From: Pseudomonadaceae bacterium UBA836
GTDB lineage: Bacteria; Pseudomonadota; Gammaproteobacteria; Pseudomonadales; Pseudomonadaceae
Length of the DNA: 10,495 nt
Direction: 5' to 3'
Assembly (NCBI GenBank): GCA_002296055.1
Contig: DBHE01000162.1
Coordinates: forward strand, 1-10,495
Shown: one piece after another, positions 6,020-10,495 of the stretch
Layout of the letters: each line of letters begins with the position of its first letter
How positions within the stretch are numbered: the stretch's first letter is position 1
Made by a program: the position numbers and the translations under genes
Notes under the pieces: generated by a model
Database searches by the model: none
Seen by the model: the letters and a program-made list of their open reading frames with translations, nothing else
What the model was told of the DNA's origin: nothing

Positions 6020-8142
6020 AGCCAGCTCCAGGAGAACCCGGCGTACACGCCAAAGCCTTCGCCGGGTGTCAGGCGCGCCGCTTCTACGCCGTTGTCGTTG
6101 TAACCGGGCGTCACGGTGGCCGCGTAATGCTCATCGGTCAGGTTGCGTAGTTCCAGCCAGGTCTGCCAGTCCTGCTTGGGCGCGTCATAGCCAACAACGG
6201 CGCCGAAAATCGTGTACGAATCTGCATTCCAGGAGTTGGCGTAATCCACCGGCACTTTGGACGCATACTGGGTGTTCAGCCCGACATAGACGCCTGCCGG
6301 GTGCTGATAACGCACCTCACCCTGATAGTAATGCCGTGGCAGGCCCGGCAGCGCGTTGCTGCCAAAGGTGTCGTCATCACGGTAATGGAAATCGCTGAAG
6401 GTGTAAGCCTGACGCAACGCCAGTGCACCCAGCTCATCGCCCTGCCACAGGGTACTGGTCAGTCCGGCTTCAATGCCTTGGTGCACCGTGGCGCTGGCGT
6501 TGGATTCAGCAAAGATGTTCGGCTCAATCTCAACGGTCAGCAGCTCGTGATTGACCCGCGAGTAATACCAGGCCAGATCCCACAGACCAACGACCGAATC
6601 ACCACGGGCGCCGACCTCGAACGTGGTCGCAGTCTGGTTATCCAGGCTGACCGGTTCGCTCTGACGGTAGCTCCAGGGATTAGTACTGACCGGGAAGCGC
6701 GTCGGCGAACCCCAGATCATCGACCACGGGTGCGGCGGCTCAACCGAGCGAGACAGGTTGCCGTACACCTCGGTGCCGGATTCCAGCTGATAACGCAGGC
6801 CCAAGCGTGGCGCGTAATCCCAGGTGCCCTCATCCAGACGCTCATTGCTACCCGGCCAGGTGACTTCTACCTCGCGTTGGGTATAGATCAGCGCCAGCCC
6901 GCTGCTCAGCCACAGTCTGGGAGTCAGTTCCAGTTCATTGCTGACATGCAGCACGTTATCCGAGCCCTGGTGTTCGTATTTGCGCATCAGCGTGCCGACC
7001 GGGTACACCGTGCCGCTGGCGTTGAGCGGCTGATAGGCCGTCTCTTTCGCATCACTGCTGGGCAGGTTGGTGGTGGTGCGCCAGCCAACGGTGGTATTCG
7101 AGTTGAGCCCGAACAGCTCGTGCTCACGCTTGTAGTTCAGGGTGGCGCTGATGTCGCTGTAGTCCACCCGAATGCGGTACGGGCTTTCCATCAGGTCCAT
7201 CGGGTAGTGGTGGTAAACCAGCCCCATCTCGAGCGTGCTGACGTCATCCAGGCGCAGCGTGGTCTTGTTTGCCAGCCAGGTACTGCCCGGCTGTTCGCGC
7301 CTGGCGTCACGGCCAATATTGAAAGGGTTCGCCTGGGTCGGGTCTTCGTCGATCTGCGATTGGGTCAGGCGGCCCGGCGTCTGATGTTCGGTTTCCCGGT
7401 AGCGGACGTAAAAGCGCGTCTCCAGATCCGGTGTCAGCTGCAAGCCAACGTTGGCGACCACACCCTTACCGCTACCGGCGGCATGATCCTGCTGGCCATC
7501 GTAGTGCAGGTCAGTGATACCAACGTAATAATCCAGATCACCGATCACCTGACCGGACGCGATGTGGCGCTTGAGGTAACCGTCGCTGCCCGCCTCCATG
7601 CGCAGCTGCAGACGCGGCGCATCAAAACCGCTACGGGTGATGTAATCAACGGCACCACCCAGCGCCAGCGCACCGCGCTCAAAGCCGTTAGCACCGCGTA
7701 GTACCTCAGCGCGGCTGAGCCACAGCGGCTCCAGCAGCTCATAGGGCGTACCGCCCGACCCGGTCAGGGGCAGTCCGTCGAGCAAAATGTGATTACCGGA
7801 GGCATGGGCACCGGGGCCACGGTTGATACCGGAGCCACGGATGCTGATCTTCACGCCCTCGTTACCGGGTGACTGAGCGTAGACGCCCGGCTGATAGGCC
7901 AGCACATCGGCCACGCCAGCTACCCGCCCCTGCTCAACCTGCTGCATATCAACCAGATTGGTAGCGCCCGGCACCTCATTCAGCGCCTCACGAGCCTTGG
8001 CGACCTCATCGTACTTCTGCCCGGCAACCGTAATCGCGTCCAGTTGGGCAACCTCATCGGTCTGGGCAAATGCAGGTGATGCCATCAGACAGGCAAGAAA
8101 CAACGGCGCCAGACGTTCCGGCGGGGAGATCAGGTTGGACAT
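6016..8142 (-). CDS. TonB-dependent outer-membrane receptor (metal chelate/siderophore type)
   Basis: The 708-residue protein has a signal peptide ending ASPAFA (cleavage after residue 26), a TonB box DAITVAG (35-41), a plug domain from about 50 to 170 (GVADVLAYQPGVYAQ, ISIRGSGINRG, ILLDGLPLTG, AEVLRGANGFERGALALGGAVDYITR) and a beta-barrel reaching the C-terminus FGVYAGFSWSWL. All parts needed for function are visible and the length is normal. There is no extra N-terminal signalling domain, so it does not regulate through a sigma/anti-sigma pair. The frame is open to 8235, but the ATG at 8142 starts the signal peptide and has CCGGAG 8 bases upstream. The ligand cannot be read from sequence; the neighbouring reductase operon argues for an iron or other metal chelate. 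It converges on that operon and diverges from the Tat amidase. Confidence 0.93.
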   Translation of the reverse strand: MSNLISPPERLAPLFLACLMASPAFAQTDEVAQLDAITVAGQKYDEVAKAREALNEVPGATNLVDMQQVEQGRVAGVADVLAYQPGVYAQSPGNEGVKISIRGSGINRGPGAHASGNHILLDGLPLTGSGGTPYELLEPLWLSRAEVLRGANGFERGALALGGAVDYITRSGFDAPRLQLRMEAGSDGYLKRHIASGQVIGDLDYYVGITDLHYDGQQDHAAGSGKGVVANVGLQLTPDLETRFYVRYRETEHQTPGRLTQSQIDEDPTQANPFNIGRDARREQPGSTWLANKTTLRLDDVSTLEMGLVYHHYPMDLMESPYRIRVDYSDISATLNYKREHELFGLNSNTTVGWRTTTNLPSSDAKETAYQPLNASGTVYPVGTLMRKYEHQGSDNVLHVSNELELTPRLWLSSGLALIYTQREVEVTWPGSNERLDEGTWDYAPRLGLRYQLESGTEVYGNLSRSVEPPHPWSMIWGSPTRFPVSTNPWSYRQSEPVSLDNQTATTFEVGARGDSVVGLWDLAWYYSRVNHELLTVEIEPNIFAESNASATVHQGIEAGLTSTLWQGDELGALALRQAYTFSDFHYRDDDTFGSNALPGLPRHYYQGEVRYQHPAGVYVGLNTQYASKVPVDYANSWNADSYTIFGAVVGYDAPKQDWQTWLELRNLTDEHYAATVTPGYNDNGVEAARLTPGEGFGVYAGFSWSWL

Positions 8143-8167
8143 GCAGCAACTCCGGCAACAGACAGGA

Positions 8168-8188
8168 AAAATGCGAACGGCGCATTTT
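8168..8188. repeat. 21-bp perfect palindrome over the receptor promoter
   Basis: AAAATGCG (8168-8175) and CGCATTTT (8181-8188) are perfect 8-base inverted arms separated by AACGG. The element lies 25-46 bases upstream of the receptor ATG and overlaps its candidate -10 and start-site region, a typical repressor position. On the minus strand it is followed by a short T run, so a weak leader terminator is the alternative. It does not match Fur. Confidence 0.5.
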
Positions 8189-8211
8189 ACTGGTTTCCCC
8201 GGCGTGAACAA
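8184..8211 (-). promoter_or_regulatory. Candidate promoter of the TonB-dependent receptor gene
   Basis: On the minus strand TAAAAT (8189-8184, five of six to TATAAT) lies 16 bp downstream of TTGTTC (8211-8206), which keeps only the TTG of the -35 consensus. Transcription would start near 8177, about 35 bases before the receptor ATG. The -10 lies within the palindrome. Confidence 0.4.
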
Positions 8212-8224
8212 CCAAACGCCCAGG

Positions 8225-8258
8225 CTGCTCGACAAGGATTAGTGCGCCTGCTGACAAG
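8225..8258 (+). promoter_or_regulatory. Direct repeat, possible AraC-family activator site
   Basis: CTGCTCGACAAG (8225-8236) and CTGCTGACAAG (8248-8258) are direct repeats; the shared GACAAG ends are 22 bp apart, about two helical turns. AraC-family activators usually bind such tandem sites on one DNA face, with the proximal copy over the -35 region. Here the proximal copy ends 20 bp before a CATAAT -10 candidate (8279-8284), and no good -35 is present at the normal distance. An AraC-family gene lies just downstream of the amidase. Confidence 0.45.
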
Positions 8259-8278
8259 AGTGGTTTTCCCCGCCGCCA

Positions 8279-8284
8279 CATAAT
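8279..8284 (+). promoter_or_regulatory. Candidate -10 element of the amidase gene
   Basis: CATAAT matches five of six bases of TATAAT and lies about 37 bp before the amidase ATG. The hexamer 17 bp upstream (8256-8261, AAGAGT) is not a -35 sequence, which suggests activator dependence. Confidence 0.4.
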
Positions 8285-8321
8285 CCGGGCAGAGGCAAGA
8301 CACCTGATATGGGGAACCAAC

Positions 8322-9782
8322 ATGAGCGATCACATCTGCACGCCGGGCTGCACACACGGCATCACTGAAGAAAACCGCAAGGACGTGCTGGAGGAGTTTG
8401 ATACCGCCCGCCGCTCCTTTCTACGCAACACCCTGGTTGGCGGCGGCGCCGTTGGCCTGGGCGCCCTCGGCATCGGCATGACACCCATGGCGCACGCCGC
8501 CAGCGGCGTCGCCGGCAGCGACCCGGACGCACCGGGCCCGCGCCACTATTACATCCCGGCCACACCCGACACCGTGCTTTGGGGTTACTTCAGTAAAGTT
8601 GCCAAGCCGGTGCTGGAAATCGAATCCGGTGACTACGTCACCATGGAAACCCTCACCCACCACGCCAACGACGACGCCGAGCGCATGGTCAAGGGTGACC
8701 CGGGCGCCGAAGCGGTGTTCTTCTGGGATGCCAACCGCAAGGGCGTTGACCGCCGCGGTGCCGGCCCGATGGACGCGCCCATTGGCGCGGGTGGCGGCGC
8801 TGGCGTGCACATTTGTACCGGCCCGGTGCGCATCAAGGGTGCTCAACCCGGTGACATTCTGGAAGTGCGTATCGCCGATGTGGTGCCGCGCCCAAGCGGC
8901 AACCCGTCGTTCAAGGGCAAGTCCTTCGGCAGTAACGCCGCAGCCAACTGGGGCTTTCAATACGGTGACCTGCTCAGCGAGCCGAAAAAGCGCGAAGTCG
9001 TCACCATTTACGAGGTCGACGCCACCGGCGAGCGTAACTGGGCGCAGGCGGTCTACAACTTCCGCTGGACCCCGCAGACCGACCCGTTCGGCGTGGTGCA
9101 CCCGACCATCGACTACCCCGGCATTCCGGTTAACCACTCGACCGTTACCCATAACGAGAACATCCTGCGCGACATCCGCATTCCGATTCGTCCGCACTTC
9201 GGCACCATCGGCGTGGCACCGGCCGAAGTCGACATGGTCAGCTCGATTCCGCCCAACCACACCGGCGGCAATATCGACAACTGGCGCATTGGCAAAGGCG
9301 CGAAGATTTACTTCCCGGTTGCAGTGGAAGGCGCCAACTTCTCCGTGGGTGACCCCCACGCCTCACAAGGTGACTCCGAGATGTGCGGCACCGCGATCGA
9401 ATGCTCGCTGACCGGCACCTTCCAGTTCATCCTGCACAAGAAGGCCGACCTGCCCGGCACTGCGCTGGCCGAGCTGAACTACCCGCTGCTGGAAACCCAG
9501 GACGACTGGGTGCTGCACGGTTTCAGCTACGCCAACTACCTGGCCGAGCTGGGCCCGAACGCGCAGAACGACATCTACAGCAAGTCCTCCGTCGATCTGG
9601 CCATGCGCGACGCCTTCCACAAGATGCGCCACTTCCTGATGAGCACCCAGAATCTGGGCGAGGATGAAGCCATCTCGTTGATGTCGATTGCGGTCGACTT
9701 CGGCATTACCCAGGTAGTCGACGGCAACTGGGGCGTGCACGCAGTACTCAAGAAGTCGATGTTCCCGGCCCGTAAGAGCTGA
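8322..9782 (+). CDS. Tat-exported acetamidase/formamidase family protein
   Basis: The 486-residue protein has a twin-arginine signal: ARRSFLRN (29-36), a hydrophobic core LVGGGAVGLGALGIG and likely cleavage after AHA (57-59), so it folds in the cytoplasm and acts in the periplasm. The mature part is an FmdA/AmdA-family hydrolase, as shown by TGPVRIKGAQPGDILEVRI (166-184), PHFGTIGVAPAE (291-302), PPNHTGGNIDNW (310-321) and GDPHASQGDSEMCGTAIE (343-360). Family members hydrolyse formamide, acetamide or other small amides to the acid plus ammonia; the substrate here is unknown. Most characterised members are cytosolic, so export is notable. The n-region before the twin arginines is long and holds H4, C6, C10 and H12. 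GGGGA lies 7-8 bases before the ATG. It diverges from the TonB receptor and is followed 57 bp later by an AraC-family regulator, its likely controller. Confidence 0.9.
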   Translation: MSDHICTPGCTHGITEENRKDVLEEFDTARRSFLRNTLVGGGAVGLGALGIGMTPMAHAASGVAGSDPDAPGPRHYYIPATPDTVLWGYFSKVAKPVLEIESGDYVTMETLTHHANDDAERMVKGDPGAEAVFFWDANRKGVDRRGAGPMDAPIGAGGGAGVHICTGPVRIKGAQPGDILEVRIADVVPRPSGNPSFKGKSFGSNAAANWGFQYGDLLSEPKKREVVTIYEVDATGERNWAQAVYNFRWTPQTDPFGVVHPTIDYPGIPVNHSTVTHNENILRDIRIPIRPHFGTIGVAPAEVDMVSSIPPNHTGGNIDNWRIGKGAKIYFPVAVEGANFSVGDPHASQGDSEMCGTAIECSLTGTFQFILHKKADLPGTALAELNYPLLETQDDWVLHGFSYANYLAELGPNAQNDIYSKSSVDLAMRDAFHKMRHFLMSTQNLGEDEAISLMSIAVDFGITQVVDGNWGVHAVLKKSMFPARKS

Positions 9783-9786
9783 CCCC

Positions 9787-9843
9787 ATGGCACAACACTT
9801 GCTGCGCAGAGAGACACCTGAAATACGACGGACACCCCTGTGA
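9787..9843 (+). CDS. Possible 18-codon upstream ORF overlapping the regulator start
   Basis: An ATG at 9787 opens the reading MAQHLLRRETPEIRRTPL and stops at TGA 9841-9843, which overlaps the GTG start of the AraC-family gene (GTGA). The peptide is basic and resembles no family I know. The ribosome site before it is weak. It may couple translation to the regulator or may be chance. Confidence 0.2.
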   Translation: MAQHLLRRETPEIRRTPL

Positions 9844-10495
9844 CCGATCTCAAACGCTTCTCTGCCAACAGTGTGCCTGCGGCCCTGCGCCAGCCAGCCT
9901 GGAATGACATGCTCACCCAGGTTGGCCTGGCCAGCCGCGTCTCAATGCCCGCCCTGCGGGACAATAAGGATCATGTTGCCCTGTGCGCCTCGGCGCACAG
10001 CTCGGTGTTCGTTCACATGAACGCTGCACCACAAAGTTTCACGCCGCTTCCGGCCAACCCCGGCGGCACTCGTCATTCGGTACTGGTCGTCGCGCTGCTC
10101 AGCGGCAGCGCGCACCTGCTCGCCAGTGATCAGCCGCTGGCACTGGGGCCCGGCGACGTCATGCTGCTCGACCCGGCCCAACACTGGCAACTGGTCATGC
10201 AGACCGACTTTCGCGCCATGCTGGTGCGCCTGGAGTCGTCCAGCTTTTTGCTGCGTCTGGTGCGTAACGGCCAACTTGTCGCCAACCGCATCAGCGCCAC
10301 GCGCGGCATGGGCGCCCTCTGCCTGCGGCTATTTGAATCCGTGGCAGAACAACTCCAACATCTGGACAGCGCCGAGCTGCCGGCACTGGAGGCAACCCTC
10401 AGTGAACTGCTGGTAGCCAGCCTGTCGCAGCCACAGTCCAGCAGCAGTGACGACACCACAGACGTACAGCTGGCGCACCTGCGCCGGGTCTGCCG
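9840..10495 (+). CDS. AraC-family transcriptional regulator, N-terminal part (runs off the right edge)
   Basis: From the GTG at 9840 the frame is open for 218 codons to the edge. The product starts VTDLKRFSANSVPAALRQPAW and the sensor domain has VLVVALLSGSAHLLASDQPLALGPGDVMLLDPAQHWQLVM, then FRAMLVRLESSSFL. This is the cupin-like ligand-binding domain of FeaR/NitR-type AraC regulators (AraC_binding_2 style). The visible sequence ends QLAHLRRVC, where the linker meets the DNA-binding helix-turn-helix region, which is outside the window. The exact start is uncertain: the ribosome site before the GTG is weak and an in-frame ATG at codon 24 is an alternative, but residues before it (RFSANSVPAALRQPAWND) look like the family's normal N-terminus. 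Position just after the amidase gene suggests it senses the amide substrate or product and activates the amidase promoter. Confidence 0.82.
   Translation, partial: MTDLKRFSANSVPAALRQPAWNDMLTQVGLASRVSMPALRDNKDHVALCASAHSSVFVHMNAAPQSFTPLPANPGGTRHSVLVVALLSGSAHLLASDQPLALGPGDVMLLDPAQHWQLVMQTDFRAMLVRLESSSFLLRLVRNGQLVANRISATRGMGALCLRLFESVAEQLQHLDSAELPALEATLSELLVASLSQPQSSSSDDTTDVQLAHLRRVC

Noticed and set aside
6301..7701. Plus-strand open frame of 466 codons within the receptor gene
   Set aside because: It is the mirror of the TonB receptor barrel, with a Val/Gln/Arg-rich product and no domain; the receptor reading is unambiguous.
8143..8235. Upstream extension of the TonB receptor by 31 residues
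   Set aside because: The extension is Cys-rich and precedes a complete signal peptide starting at the ATG at 8142, which has its own ribosome site; the extension would disrupt Sec targeting and overlap the likely promoter.
8206..8321. Second Fur box before the receptor or amidase
   Set aside because: No GATAAT-type or GAGAA-N3-TTCTC palindrome is visible in this region; only the unrelated 21-bp palindrome and the direct repeats stand out.
8421..9359. Minus-strand open frame of 312 codons within the amidase gene
   Set aside because: Antisense to the conserved FmdA-family motifs, with a composition typical of a shadow frame and no recognisable family.
1..10495. CRISPR array, tRNA, rRNA, transposase or phage genes
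   Set aside because: No regularly spaced repeats, cloverleaf sequences, rRNA-like stretches or mobile-element proteins were seen on either strand.

Overview
The window is GC-rich DNA from a gammaproteobacterium, most likely a Pseudomonas relative (Pseudomonadaceae, possibly Halopseudomonas). The host assignment rests on protein style, codon use and gene families; no rRNA or other phylogenetic marker is present. Genes are densely packed. There are no tRNAs, insertion sequences, CRISPR arrays or obvious prophage genes.

Layout. Positions 1-1200 (minus strand) hold a two-gene unit: a membrane protein with a DUF4105 (Lnb N-terminal-like) domain, then the start of a class I glutamine amidotransferase that runs off the left edge. 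Diverging from it is a 324-residue exported protein of unknown function (1368-2342). A 54-residue small ORF (2352-2516, minus) converges on that gene.

Positions 2640-6019 (plus) form a tight four-gene operon: a small PepSY-type transmembrane protein, a periplasmic DUF2271 protein, a periplasmic DUF4198 protein and a membrane-tethered flavodoxin/ferredoxin-NADP reductase-type flavoprotein. Its promoter region carries a Fur-box-like palindrome between plausible -35 and -10 elements. A TonB-dependent receptor (6016-8142, minus) converges on the operon, and the two stop codons share the palindrome CTAG. The simplest reading is a metal (probably iron chelate) acquisition module. The receptor brings the chelate across the outer membrane, DUF4198 and DUF2271 handle it in the periplasm, and NADPH electrons pass through FAD and FMN, and perhaps haem in the PepSY protein, to reduce the metal.

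Divergent from the receptor, across a 179-bp regulatory region, is a Tat-exported acetamidase/formamidase-family protein (8322-9782), followed by an AraC-family regulator cut by the right edge (9840 onward). The shared region has a 21-bp palindrome over the likely receptor promoter and a 22-bp-spaced direct repeat just upstream of the likely amidase promoter, as expected for an AraC-type activator. Whether the amidase and the metal-uptake module form one system is the most interesting open question here.
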